DNA from: a virus
DNA length: 25,923 bases
Direction: 5' to 3' (one strand)
IMG/VR virus record: IMGVR_UViG_3300031963_000830
Coordinates: 1-25,923 of that record
Shown: positions 1-7,638 of the stretch, one piece after another
Numbering within the stretch: position 1 is the first letter of the stretch
Layout of the letters: every line of letters starts with the position of its first letter
Translations under genes and position numbers: made by a program
Notes under the pieces: model-generated
Databases searched by the model: none
Seen by the model: the letters and a program-made list of their open reading frames with translations, nothing else
Told to the model about the DNA's origin: nothing

Positions 1-1
1 T

Positions 2-1477
2 ATTTCCAACAAATTAAACCTCGCTAAGAAGTTTGCTAGGGGTATTAAAGATTATTGTTCACAGTTACCAAGATGGGTTTGGGGTCCAGACTATTATGGT
101 AGTGAGGAAAAAGAAAAGAAATCTATATTCGTAAAAGATTCTCAGATAGAAATTGAATTACCTAATGGTAGTAAAATTATTGCAGTTGCGACATCTACCG
201 ATGCTCTTCGTGGATATACCCCAACATTACTAATATTTGATGAGGCAGCCTTCATTGTTAATGGTGCTGAATTATATTCTGCGGCAATCACATCACTTGG
301 TACGGGTGGTGGTGCGATATTGATATCTACACCAAATGGTTATGACCCATTGTATTATAAAACCTATGAACAATCTGAAAAGGGTGAAAATGATTATAAT
401 GTAATTGAATTAAAATGGTATCAAGACCCTAGATATAACAAAGATTTGCAATGGCTAAAAGGTGATGAAATAATAAGTGAGGTTGAATTCACTTTGGAAT
501 CATTTGATGAAATGATTAAAAAGGGGTATAAACCAACATCTACTTGGTACCGTGATATGTGTAAGGGTATGAACAATGATAAGAAACGTATTGCTCAAGA
601 GCTTGACGTATCTTTCCTTGGTTCTGGGGGTAATGTTATTGATGATGAATATATTAATATGCATGATACTCAAAATGTTGAAAAACCTAAGTTTATTGAC
701 GACACTTATTATGATGGAAATAGTGGTTTAGTTTGGATTTGGAATGAACCCGAAGAAGACCACCAATATATATTAGCCGCTGACGTTGCTCGTGGTGATG
801 GTGCTGACTTTTCTTCATTTCAGATAATTGATTTTACAACAATGGAACAAGTTGTTGAATTTCAAGGTAAAATTCCACCAGATACCTTTGCTGAAATACT
901 TAATGTGTATGGTACCAAATATTCAGCATATTTAGTGGTTGATAATGTTGGTGTTGGTAATACAACCACATCAAAACTAGTGGAAATTAAATACCCAAAT
1001 TTACATTATGATTCAGTTAAAACTGAAAATGGTAAAAAGGTTGCTGGGTTTAATATTAATGGTGTTAGGTTACAGTTAATATCTCATTTAGAGATTGCGG
1101 TTAGAACTAACACCATAAAGATTAAATCTAAACGTGTAATCAATGAAATGAAAACATTTATTTATAAGAATGGTAGACCTGACCATATGGAGGGATACAA
1201 TGATGACTGTTTAATTTCATTGGGTATGGCATTATGGATATTGGAATCTTCATTTAAGAAATTAAAGAAATTAGAAAAACAAACTAAAGCAATATTATCA
1301 GCTTGGAAATCTGGTGGTAATAATAACAAAACTGATGAAGTATATAATAGTGGGTTTGTACCAAAAAATAAAAGAAATAAAGGTAATACTGGTAAACCCA
1401 ATTTTTCACCGAATGTATCTAAAAATATGCAAGACCCAAAAGGTGAATATTTATGGTTATTCAGTGGTATGAAATAA
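2..1477 (+). CDS. Terminase large subunit (T4 gp17-like), 5' truncated
   Basis: DNA-packaging motor and nuclease that pumps phage DNA through the portal and cuts concatemers. The frame is open from base 2, so the gene begins outside the window; about 491 residues are present versus about 610 in T4 gp17, and the Walker A part is missing. The first in-window ATG (320) lies inside the ATPase domain and is not the start. Visible: a Walker B strand LLIFDEAAF (nt 230-256), the following coupling segment ending in STPNG (nt 329-343), then an RNase H-like nuclease domain with AADVARGDGADFS (nt about 776-815), a second acidic strand VVDNVG (about 938-955) and a C-terminal DDC motif (about 1201-1209). 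The last 60 residues are basic and Asn/Lys rich. It lies directly ahead of the portal genes. The family call is secure; the exact N-terminus cannot be given. Confidence 0.95.
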   Translation: MSNKLNLAKKFARGIKDYCSQLPRWVWGPDYYGSEEKEKKSIFVKDSQIEIELPNGSKIIAVATSTDALRGYTPTLLIFDEAAFIVNGAELYSAAITSLGTGGGAILISTPNGYDPLYYKTYEQSEKGENDYNVIELKWYQDPRYNKDLQWLKGDEIISEVEFTLESFDEMIKKGYKPTSTWYRDMCKGMNNDKKRIAQELDVSFLGSGGNVIDDEYINMHDTQNVEKPKFIDDTYYDGNSGLVWIWNEPEEDHQYILAADVARGDGADFSSFQIIDFTTMEQVVEFQGKIPPDTFAEILNVYGTKYSAYLVVDNVGVGNTTTSKLVEIKYPNLHYDSVKTENGKKVAGFNINGVRLQLISHLEIAVRTNTIKIKSKRVINEMKTFIYKNGRPDHMEGYNDDCLISLGMALWILESSFKKLKKLEKQTKAILSAWKSGGNNNKTDEVYNSGFVPKNKRNKGNTGKPNFSPNVSKNMQDPKGEYLWLFSGMK

Positions 1478-1488
1478 ATTTATAAAAA

Positions 1489-1746
1489 ATGGCTAGAAAC
1501 GACAGAAAATTATACGCTAATAAAACAGTATATGGTGGTAGACCTCAGATTTTATATTTATGGTCACCAGAAACAGATATTAAAAAGGGTGGTTCATCTG
1601 GTAAAACTGGTAAAATAGGTCCATCTTGTACTGCAACAAAGGGGTCTCAAGGATATGATAATATTGTTGGGTATGTCTACAATTTAGTAGTAGTTGATGG
1701 TATTCAACAAGACTTGGCTTATGTCGAGTGTAATTACGTTCAATAA
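1489..1746 (+). CDS. Small conserved-looking unknown protein
   Basis: I do not recognise this 85-residue protein. It starts with ATG 11 bases after the terminase stop, behind an A-rich leader, and stops with TAA. The N-terminus is basic and is followed by a Gly/Ser/Lys-rich stretch (about residues 34-46) and a hydrophobic beta-like segment (VGYVYNLVVV, about 60-69). It has no transmembrane helix or signal peptide. Its place between terminase and portal suggests a virion or packaging accessory role, which is inference from context only. In T4 this interval holds the tail sheath and tube genes, and this protein is too short to be the sheath and does not look like a tube protein. Confidence 0.75.
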   Translation: MARNDRKLYANKTVYGGRPQILYLWSPETDIKKGGSSGKTGKIGPSCTATKGSQGYDNIVGYVYNLVVVDGIQQDLAYVECNYVQ

Positions 1747-1755
1747 GTATTTAGT

Positions 1756-1776
1756 TTATAGTTTATTTCACTATAA
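1756..1776. repeat. Small inverted repeat ahead of the portal gene
   Basis: TTATAGT (1756-1762) and ACTATAA (1770-1776) form a 7-bp AT-rich hairpin with a 7-nt loop in the 51-bp gap before the portal gene. It has no T-tract, so it is not a clear terminator; it could be an operator or processing site, or chance in AT-rich DNA. Confidence 0.3.
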
Positions 1777-1797
1777 TTAAATAAAAACAAAATAAAT

Positions 1798-3834
1798 ATG
1801 GCAAACAAAACAATATTTCAAAGATTAAATGCCATATTTGGTCCTGAGGGTGTTAGACAACAACCTCAGCAATCAAATAGGTATTCGATTAATAATGATG
1901 TGTTAATTAAAACACAATCAAAAGAAGAGTATGATTCCGTTAAATTACAGAATCAGCAAAATAAATTTTTAAGAAATCTTTGGAGAAAAGTAGATGGTGA
2001 ATTGTTTCAACAATCAATTCATTATGAAACAACCAGAATTGGTTCTTATACCGATTTTGAAAGTATGGAATTTTACCCAGAAATTGCTGCGGCTTTAGAT
2101 GTTATGATGGAAGAAGCTACAACAACAAATGAAAAAGGTAAAATATTAAATGTATATTCTGATAGCACTAGGATTAAAGCAGTTTTAGAAGATTTGTTTT
2201 TTAACCGATTGGATATTCATGTTTCATTACCGATGTGGACGAGAAACACATGTAAGTATGGTGATAACTTTTTATTATTAAATATTGATGATAGAAACGG
2301 AGTATTAGGTGCAAGACAATTACCAAACTTTGAAATAGAAAGAAGAGAAGGTGATATTATTGATGCCATGATAAGTGGTAGGAATAGAATTAATGTTGAA
2401 GACGTAAAAGAAACGTCTGGTAAAATTAAATTTTTCTGGAGGGGTAGAGATGTTGAATTTAATTCATGGCAAATAGCACACTTTAGATTATTGGGTGATG
2501 ATAGAAGATTACCGTATGGTACATCTATGCTTGAAAAGGCTAGAAGAATTTGGAAGCAACTTCAATTATCTGAAGATGCGATGTTGGTTTATCGTATTAC
2601 TAGAGCACCAGAAAGAAGAGTTTATAAAATATTTGTCGGTAACATTGATGAGGAAGATGTGCCACAATACGTTGATGAAATCGCCAATAGATTTAAGAGA
2701 ACACCAATTGTTGACCCACAAACAGGTCAAGTTGATTTAAGATATAATACATTGGCAAATGACCAAGATTATTTTATTCCAGTTAGGGATGAGAATGCAC
2801 CAACACCAATTGATACATTACAGGGTGCATCAAATCTTGACCAAATTGCGGATATTCAATATTTGCAAAGAAAATTATTTACAGCATTAAGGGTTCCAAA
2901 ACAATTTTTAAATTATGATGAACCACAAGGTGAAGGTAAAAATTTAGCATTACAAGATGTTAGATTTTCTAGAACTATAAACAGAATCCAACAAGCGATG
3001 ATTGCTGAATTAAATAAGATTGCAATTATACATTTATACTTGTTAGGTTTTGAAGATGATGTTGATAATTTTACATTAACCTTAAACAACCCATCAACAC
3101 AAGCTGAAATACTTAAAATTGAGCAATTACAGTTGAAGATGACATTGTACAAAGATGCAGTATCTGATGCTGGTAATGGATTTGCACCAATGTCAATGAC
3201 TAGAGCCCATAGAGAGATTCTTGGTTGGAGTGATGATGATATTAAACAAGATTTACTTGAACAAAGAATTGAAAAAGCTGCATCTGCTGAATTAGAAAAT
3301 ACTAGCAACGTTATTAAGTATACTGGTATGTTTGACAAAGTTGATACTATATATGGTGACATTGATGCTGCCCGTTCTGGTGGAACTGGTGCAGAAGGTG
3401 GTGGTGATGAAGAAGGTGGTGGTCCTACTGGTGGAGGCGGCGGTGGCGGCTTCGGTGGTGGTGGTCTTGATTTCGGTACCGAAGAAGGTGGTGAAGAAGC
3501 TCCAGAAGTTGGCGGTGAAGGTGAGGCTGCTGGTGGTGAAGAAGCTGCACCAGAAGTTGGTGCTCCAGAGGCTGGTGCCGCACCAGAAACTCCAGAGGGT
3601 CTTGCTGAGACAATAAAAAGACAAAAATCTTTATTGACTGAAGCTGGTAAAAGTAAAAGACCAATAAATAAAAAAGTATCAACAAATTCATTTGATAATT
3701 TATTGAAGACAATAAAGAATGATGATGAAAATATTGTATTAAATGAGCGTGTAAAAATATACGATAAAAATTTAAAAATAAATGAAGATATAAATACAAT
3801 TATCGGTGACATAGATAGAATGTTGGACGAATAA
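1798..3834 (+). CDS. Portal vertex protein (T4 gp20-like)
   Basis: Forms the dodecameric ring at the unique capsid vertex, nucleates prohead assembly and docks the terminase. The core (about residues 60-500) has portal-type sequence: EIAAALDVMMEEA near 95, CKYGDNFLLLNID near 150-162, and the helical RKLFTALRVPKQFLNYDEP segment near 355-380. At 678 residues it is longer than T4 gp20 (about 524). The extra length is a Gly/Glu/Ala/Pro low-complexity linker (about 527-601) and a C-terminal tail of about 75 residues. The tail begins with LLTEA (612-616), which matches the prohead-protease site in the capsid protein of this phage. ATG start behind an A-rich leader; TAA stop. The long open frame on the opposite strand here is a shadow of the GGN/GAA-rich linker. 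Confidence 0.95.
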   Translation: MANKTIFQRLNAIFGPEGVRQQPQQSNRYSINNDVLIKTQSKEEYDSVKLQNQQNKFLRNLWRKVDGELFQQSIHYETTRIGSYTDFESMEFYPEIAAALDVMMEEATTTNEKGKILNVYSDSTRIKAVLEDLFFNRLDIHVSLPMWTRNTCKYGDNFLLLNIDDRNGVLGARQLPNFEIERREGDIIDAMISGRNRINVEDVKETSGKIKFFWRGRDVEFNSWQIAHFRLLGDDRRLPYGTSMLEKARRIWKQLQLSEDAMLVYRITRAPERRVYKIFVGNIDEEDVPQYVDEIANRFKRTPIVDPQTGQVDLRYNTLANDQDYFIPVRDENAPTPIDTLQGASNLDQIADIQYLQRKLFTALRVPKQFLNYDEPQGEGKNLALQDVRFSRTINRIQQAMIAELNKIAIIHLYLLGFEDDVDNFTLTLNNPSTQAEILKIEQLQLKMTLYKDAVSDAGNGFAPMSMTRAHREILGWSDDDIKQDLLEQRIEKAASAELENTSNVIKYTGMFDKVDTIYGDIDAARSGGTGAEGGGDEEGGGPTGGGGGGGFGGGGLDFGTEEGGEEAPEVGGEGEAAGGEEAAPEVGAPEAGAAPETPEGLAETIKRQKSLLTEAGKSKRPINKKVSTNSFDNLLKTIKNDDENIVLNERVKIYDKNLKINEDINTIIGDIDRMLDE

Positions 3835-3850
3835 TGTTTTTATATTAATT

Positions 3851-3872
3851 TATCATATTTATTATTAAAAAA
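3851..3872 (+). promoter_or_regulatory. Candidate late promoter (TATTTATT box), copy 1 of a 22-bp repeat
   Basis: The box TATTTATT (3856-3863) lies in a 22-bp sequence repeated exactly at 5911-5932. It sits 17 bases ahead of the ATG at 3881. The same TATTTAT(A/T) box, always in gene-sense orientation, precedes several other units here, and a gp55-like sigma gene is present. The promoter role is inferred. Confidence 0.5.
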
Positions 3873-3880
3873 CTATAATT

Positions 3881-4651
3881 ATGGATAATTTTGGTAAAAT
3901 AAAATCAACATACAACTTTATATTGGCTGAAGCTATATCAACTGGTAATGAAAATAAAAAAGCAACATTCAAACAATATATAAAAACAATAAAAGAAAAC
4001 GAAGGTTTAAATGCTCAATTTAATGTCTATTATAATATTGAAAGTAAAATTGAATCTGATAAATTTAAAGCGTTGGAATATGTTAACGAGTGTATATCAT
4101 TGCTAGATAAATTTGATAAAAAACAAATAAAAGAATCAAATAAAAAATTAGCCAATGCTATACTTAGTGAGTCTTTTGAAATTGATGATATTAGAGAATC
4201 ATTATACAATAATATTGATACATTAATATTCACCAAAAAGACACATAAAACTATTGACCAGATAGTTGAGGCTAAAACAGCCATAGTTGATTACATATTA
4301 GCAAACACTAAAAAAGAAATCGGTGAAGGGTATGGTTTACCAAATAGTACATTAGCTGAAATTGCTGTTGATAAATTTAATGAGGAATATACTGAATTAG
4401 ATGAGTCTGATGTTTCAGCAGTTAATGCTGTAATATCTACCAATGAATCTGAAAAAGAAAATTTCTACAAAGAATCAATTAAAGAGTGTTTGACTTTGGT
4501 CAATACTAAAATTTCTGAATCTTCTGGTGATATAAAAGAAAAACTATTATCAACTAAAGAAAACTTATTAAATAGAACTTACAATACAGAATCCTTTGTG
4601 TCTGATATTTCTAAAATTCTAGAATTAAAAAAACATTTAAATAATAATTAA
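3881..4651 (+). CDS. Unknown protein, candidate internal head protein with capsid-targeting-like N-terminus
   Basis: A 256-residue protein, mostly predicted alpha-helical, charged (Lys/Glu rich) and free of transmembrane segments. I do not recognise the family. Its N-terminus, MDNFGKIKSTYNFILAEA, resembles T4 internal-protein capsid-targeting sequences (from memory, of the MKTYQEFIAEA type), with a likely gp21-type cut after Glu17 in I-L-A-E-|-A. It lies just after the portal gene, where T4 has prohead-core genes 67 and 68, so a core or internal head protein is the best guess. A candidate late promoter lies 17 bp upstream. The next gene starts one base after its stop, indicating translational coupling. 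Function is inference; that it is a gene is near certain from length, leader and operon position. Confidence 0.85.
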   Translation: MDNFGKIKSTYNFILAEAISTGNENKKATFKQYIKTIKENEGLNAQFNVYYNIESKIESDKFKALEYVNECISLLDKFDKKQIKESNKKLANAILSESFEIDDIRESLYNNIDTLIFTKKTHKTIDQIVEAKTAIVDYILANTKKEIGEGYGLPNSTLAEIAVDKFNEEYTELDESDVSAVNAVISTNESEKENFYKESIKECLTLVNTKISESSGDIKEKLLSTKENLLNRTYNTESFVSDISKILELKKHLNNN

Positions 4652-4652
4652 A

Positions 4653-4955
4653 ATGGAAATGAATTCCTTGGTTCAAATTTTTGGTAGCGCTGGTGTGACT
4701 TTTTATGTCATGTGGCTTTGGCTTCAGAGTATCCAAAAGGAAAAATCTGGCATAATTAAAAAGTTGGAGATTGAACAAGAAAATAGGATAAATGAACTTA
4801 AGGAAATATTGCCTTTACTAAATGAAGCATCCAATGGTCTTCAAGCTGCCATGAAAAATCAAGAACAAAGTAATGGTGAGGTGATTAAGAGAATCATTGA
4901 ACATGTTGACAAAAAAATAGATGAGTTAAGTAAAAAATGCTCAAATAACGATTAA
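4653..4955 (+). CDS. Small one-TM coiled-coil protein, holin-like (BhlA/UviB type?)
   Basis: A 100-residue protein with a short N-terminus, one hydrophobic segment (about residues 6-25, LVQIFGSAGVTFYVMWLWLQ) and a long charged helix or coiled coil to the end (heptad-like Ile/Leu in 33-95). This layout resembles small BhlA/UviB-type phage holin-like proteins, so it may form membrane lesions or anchor something at the inner membrane. It starts one base after the previous stop. A lysis gene in a head operon would be unusual, and no endolysin gene is visible in the window. The membrane topology is clear; the holin role is a weak inference. Confidence 0.75.
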   Translation: MEMNSLVQIFGSAGVTFYVMWLWLQSIQKEKSGIIKKLEIEQENRINELKEILPLLNEASNGLQAAMKNQEQSNGEVIKRIIEHVDKKIDELSKKCSNND

Positions 4956-4972
4956 AAAAAATAAATTAAGTT

Positions 4973-5365
4973 ATGGAAAATGTGTTACAATTAACTTTTG
5001 CTAAATTAGAGCTTAAACAAATGGAGCTAATTGACAGATTATCTATGAAGCATAATGATTATGTAATAAGAGTTATTATGTCAACAGTAACTGATAAATT
5101 TGTTGCTGTTAATGGTGATTGGGAATTGGTAACTGGTTTCAAGGAAAGTTATTGTATTGATAAAACATGGGAAGATATAGCACCAAAAAATCAAATTAAA
5201 AATGTTTTAGGTTATATGGATTACCTTAAAAAGAGTCAAAACACATTTCAAAAAACTAAATTTGATATAATCAAAAAAGATGGTAAGATATTATCAGTTG
5301 ATTGGACTGGTAAATATTTCCCAGAAATAAACGGAATGGTTTTAATTGGTAGAGTAACTAGGTAA
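4973..5365 (+). CDS. PAS-domain protein
   Basis: A 130-residue protein with a short helical N-terminus (1-40) and a single PAS fold (about 41-128). PAS features: the strand and turn FVAVNGDWELVTGFKESYC (43-61), a helix with WEDIAPKNQ, a central helix GYMDYLKKSQN, and the paired strands FDIIKKDGKILSVDW and INGMVLIGRVTR, a typical PAS C-terminal half. No kinase, cyclase, HTH or other output domain is attached, so it would act by binding a ligand or partner. It lies 17 bases after the preceding gene in the same orientation. A stand-alone PAS protein between portal and prohead-protease genes is unexpected. Confidence in the fold is good; the role is unknown. Confidence 0.85.
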   Translation: MENVLQLTFAKLELKQMELIDRLSMKHNDYVIRVIMSTVTDKFVAVNGDWELVTGFKESYCIDKTWEDIAPKNQIKNVLGYMDYLKKSQNTFQKTKFDIIKKDGKILSVDWTGKYFPEINGMVLIGRVTR

Positions 5366-5369
5366 TATA

Positions 5370-5400
5370 TTGACTTTGTTATTTTTTTTAAGTATAGTTA
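5370..5400 (+). promoter_or_regulatory. Possible host-type promoter (weak)
   Basis: TTGAC (5370-5374) followed after the same 20-base TTG-to-TA spacing as the 10861 promoter by TATAGTTA (5393-5400). The second box matches only four of the six fixed positions of the Bacteroidetes TAnnTTTG element. It lies 14 bases ahead of the ATG at 5415. Confidence 0.3.
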
Positions 5401-5414
5401 ATAAAAAAAATATT

Positions 5415-5852
5415 ATGCTTAAAACAGGAAAACAAATGAAAATTGATTTATTTAAAAATTACAAAATAGTTACAGGTACTATTGATAATAAAAACCCAAA
5501 ATCAATGTATCTTACAATATCAGCATGGGGTGAACCTAAATTAAATTCTGATATTAATTATTCTGATGTTATCAGAAAAATGAATAAACAAATAAAAGCA
5601 AATTTATATTCTAAATTAGATAAATCGTTATTTGATTACGGTAGAACTATTGTTGATTTGGATATGCGTGATTCTGGAATAAATTATAACAAAAAAAGTT
5701 ACATGAATTGTGAAATAACATTATTTAAATTAAATAATTTTAAAATACAAGATAAAAGAATAAAGGAAGAGGTTAAAAAAATAATGAATGATGTTGTATC
5801 TGAAGTATTTGAAAAATCTGAATATTTTAATTTCCACAAAACTAAAAAATAA
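5415..5852 (+). CDS. Unknown protein
   Basis: A 145-residue protein of no recognised family. The frame opens with a TTG at 5370, but the ATG at 5415, behind a run of A residues as for other genes here, is the better start; the extra TTG-initiated residues would be a random-looking hydrophobic stretch. The protein is basic and mixed alpha/beta, with no signal peptide or membrane segment. A rho-independent terminator follows 22 bases after the stop, so this is the last gene of its transcription unit. Context alone suggests a head-assembly accessory. Confidence 0.7.
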   Translation: MLKTGKQMKIDLFKNYKIVTGTIDNKNPKSMYLTISAWGEPKLNSDINYSDVIRKMNKQIKANLYSKLDKSLFDYGRTIVDLDMRDSGINYNKKSYMNCEITLFKLNNFKIQDKRIKEEVKKIMNDVVSEVFEKSEYFNFHKTKK

Positions 5853-5874
5853 AATAACCAACATATTATATATT

Positions 5875-5902
5875 AAATCCCGACTTAAGTTCGGGATTTT
5901 TT
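5875..5902 (+). terminator. Rho-independent terminator
   Basis: A 9-bp perfect stem, AAATCCCGA (5875-5883) with TCGGGATTT (5891-5899), a 7-nt loop and a T run through 5902. It closes the unit ending at 5852 and is followed directly by a candidate late promoter. Confidence 0.85.
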
Positions 5903-5910
5903 GTTTTATC

Positions 5911-5932
5911 TATCATATTTATTATTAAAAAA
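5911..5932 (+). promoter_or_regulatory. Candidate late promoter (TATTTATT box), copy 2 of the 22-bp repeat
   Basis: TATTTATT (5916-5923) inside a 22-bp sequence identical to 3851-3872. It lies just after a terminator and 14 bases ahead of the ATG at 5938. It would drive the homing endonuclease and the protease/scaffold genes behind it. Confidence 0.5.
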
Positions 5933-5937
5933 ATAAT

Positions 5938-6828
5938 ATGTCAGATATTAAAATACTAAAAGCTGTGGATGAATTAACCACTATGATTTATTCTTTAGTT
6001 GACCCAGAAACTAATATTATTAGATATATAGGTAAAAGTGATAATTTAAATAGACGACTAAGTGAACATATTAAAAAAAGTAAGCATTCAATAACACATA
6101 AAAATAACTGGATTGTCTCATTAACGAAAAAAGGGTTATCACCTATAATTGAAGTTATTGATATTGTTCCGAGGCATGAGTGGGAATTTTGGGAGGTGTT
6201 TTGGATAGACCAATTTAAATCCTGGGGTTTTAATTTAACTAACATAAGTAATGGTGGTAATGGTGGTGACTTAGGTCCCATAGTTAGAAAAAAAATATCA
6301 GATAAATTAAAAGGTAGGGTTAATTCAGAAGAATCTAAAAAAAAACTTAGTGAATATAGATTAGGTAAAACCTATGAAGAATTGTATGGTATTGAACGAG
6401 CTCTTGAGGTTAAGAGTAAAATGTCTAATGATAGGTCTGGTTCTAATAATAATATGTATGGTAAAACACATTCTGATGTTACTAAAATGAAGATTCGTTT
6501 GAAAAATTCAGAAAATAATAAGGGTGAAAATAACCCTATGTATGGTAAAAAACATACTAAAGATACTATTGAGGTTATTAAAAATAAATTATCAGTAAAG
6601 AATAGTGGTGTGGGTAATCCGTTTTATGGTAAAACCCATACTGATGAATTTAAAAATAAATTACGTAAAAAAGTTAAGCAATTAGATTTGGATGGTAATT
6701 TGATAAAAATATGGAATTCGATAACTGAGGCTGCTAATACACTTGGATTGAATCAAAGTAGTATATCTAGTGTTTGTAATAAACCAAATAGAACTTACAA
6801 TAATTATAAATGGGAAAAAATAAATTAA
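5938..6828 (+). CDS. GIY-YIG homing endonuclease with NUMOD3 repeats and NUMOD1
   Basis: A free-standing homing endonuclease, 296 residues. The N-terminal GIY-YIG nuclease has the GIY-equivalent I17-Y18-S19, Y30-I31-G32, arginines 39-40, Glu86 in the EVFWIDQF helix, and Asn99 followed by a Gly-rich turn (NGGNGG, 105-110). Three NUMOD3-like DNA-contact repeats follow (around 170-185, 197-213 and 225-241, each with N-x-M/F-Y-G-K-x-H). A C-terminal NUMOD1-like helix-turn-helix (246-296) contains SITEAANTLGLNQSSISSVC. The gene is complete with apparently intact catalytic residues, and sits between a late-type promoter and the prohead protease gene, which begins one base after its stop. Its first residues (MSDIKI) resemble those of the protease (MSDFQI). 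No role in head assembly is expected. Confidence 0.93.
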   Translation: MSDIKILKAVDELTTMIYSLVDPETNIIRYIGKSDNLNRRLSEHIKKSKHSITHKNNWIVSLTKKGLSPIIEVIDIVPRHEWEFWEVFWIDQFKSWGFNLTNISNGGNGGDLGPIVRKKISDKLKGRVNSEESKKKLSEYRLGKTYEELYGIERALEVKSKMSNDRSGSNNNMYGKTHSDVTKMKIRLKNSENNKGENNPMYGKKHTKDTIEVIKNKLSVKNSGVGNPFYGKTHTDEFKNKLRKKVKQLDLDGNLIKIWNSITEAANTLGLNQSSISSVCNKPNRTYNNYKWEKIN

Positions 6829-6829
6829 T

Positions 6830-7531
6830 ATGAGTGATTTTCAAATAAATAAGGATAATACAGTCGGTAAGGTCATGATTATGATTGAATCTGATGCGGG
6901 TTACATATCCCCAGATGATAAAAGAAATAAACCATTCATCACTGAGATGAAAAAATTAGAATCTGGTATACACCCATCAGTTCATGAACCATTAGTTGTT
7001 TATGTGGTCTTACAAAAATATGGTGTAAAAAATAGAAATGGTAGAATATATCCAGAATCTATTTTGAAAAGAGAAGTTGATAGATATCAAGAATTAATTA
7101 GAGAAAGAAGAGCTATTGGTGAATTGGACCATCCAGAATCTTCTATTATTGCTGGTGATAGAGTGTCACATAATATTATTGAAACTTGGTGGGAAGGTAA
7201 AACCCTAATGGGTAAAATGGAAATACTTATGACCCCAGGTTATGTAAATTATGGTATTGTATCAACAAAGGGTGATGAGGTTGCTAATCTTTTAAGAAAT
7301 AATATTATGATTGGTGTATCATCTAGAGGTGTTGGTTCATTAAGAGAAGTTGGTGGTGACCATGTTGTTCAAGAAGACTTTGAAATTATTTGTTGGGATG
7401 TTGTTACAGCACCTAGTACACCAGGGTCTTGGATGTTTAAAGAAAAGTCTGAAGCAAGACCATTTGTTGAATCTGTTGAAAAGAAAAATAATATATTAGG
7501 TGAAGGTCTAGATAAATTTTTATTGGACTAA
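6830..7531 (+). CDS. Prohead core protease (T4 gp21-like)
   Basis: Serine protease that matures the prohead by cutting scaffold, capsid and internal proteins at (L/I)-x-E sites. At 233 residues it is close to T4 gp21 (212). Diagnostic motifs: NRNGRIYP (about 66-73), the catalytic histidine H101 in GELDHPE, the nucleophile in GVSSRG (S164 or S165), and the conserved WDVVTAPST segment near 190-198. ATG begins one base after the stop of the upstream homing endonuclease, so the two are probably translationally coupled. Scaffold and capsid genes follow, as in T4. Confidence 0.95.
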   Translation: MSDFQINKDNTVGKVMIMIESDAGYISPDDKRNKPFITEMKKLESGIHPSVHEPLVVYVVLQKYGVKNRNGRIYPESILKREVDRYQELIRERRAIGELDHPESSIIAGDRVSHNIIETWWEGKTLMGKMEILMTPGYVNYGIVSTKGDEVANLLRNNIMIGVSSRGVGSLREVGGDHVVQEDFEIICWDVVTAPSTPGSWMFKEKSEARPFVESVEKKNNILGEGLDKFLLD

Positions 7532-7576
7532 TAAAAAAAAATATTTTTAAAATTTAGTTTTTCACAAAATTAAATA

Positions 7577-7584
7577 TATTTATA
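7577..7584 (+). promoter_or_regulatory. Candidate late promoter (TATTTATA box) for scaffold and capsid genes
   Basis: A TATTTATA box in the 107-bp gap between protease and scaffold genes, 54 bases ahead of the ATG. Same box and orientation as the other candidates. Inferred. Confidence 0.45.
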
Positions 7585-7591
7585 AACAACT

Positions 7592-7609
7592 GGGTATATT
7601 GCCCTTTTT
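7592..7609 (+). other. Leader hairpin ahead of the scaffold gene
   Basis: GGG (7592-7594) pairs with CCC (7602-7604), extended by a T-G and an A-T pair, with a 3-nt loop and followed by five T. It is a short, weak hairpin lying after the candidate promoter and before the scaffold ATG, so it could be a weak terminator or attenuator, or chance. Confidence 0.3.
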
Positions 7610-7638
7610 AATAATTAAAAAAAATTAAACAAAAAAAA

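Noticed and set aside
1162-1401. Antisense open frame within the terminase gene
   Set aside because: Shadow of a well-supported gene; no leader or recognisable product.
2913-3812. 299-codon open frame antisense to the portal gene, rich in Pro and Ser
   Set aside because: It mirrors the Gly/Glu/Ala repeat codons of the portal linker; low complexity, no leader and no family resemblance.
5370-5414. TTG start giving a 160-residue version of the gene at 5415
   Set aside because: The ATG at 5415 has the usual A-rich leader; the TTG overlaps a possible promoter and adds a random hydrophobic stretch.
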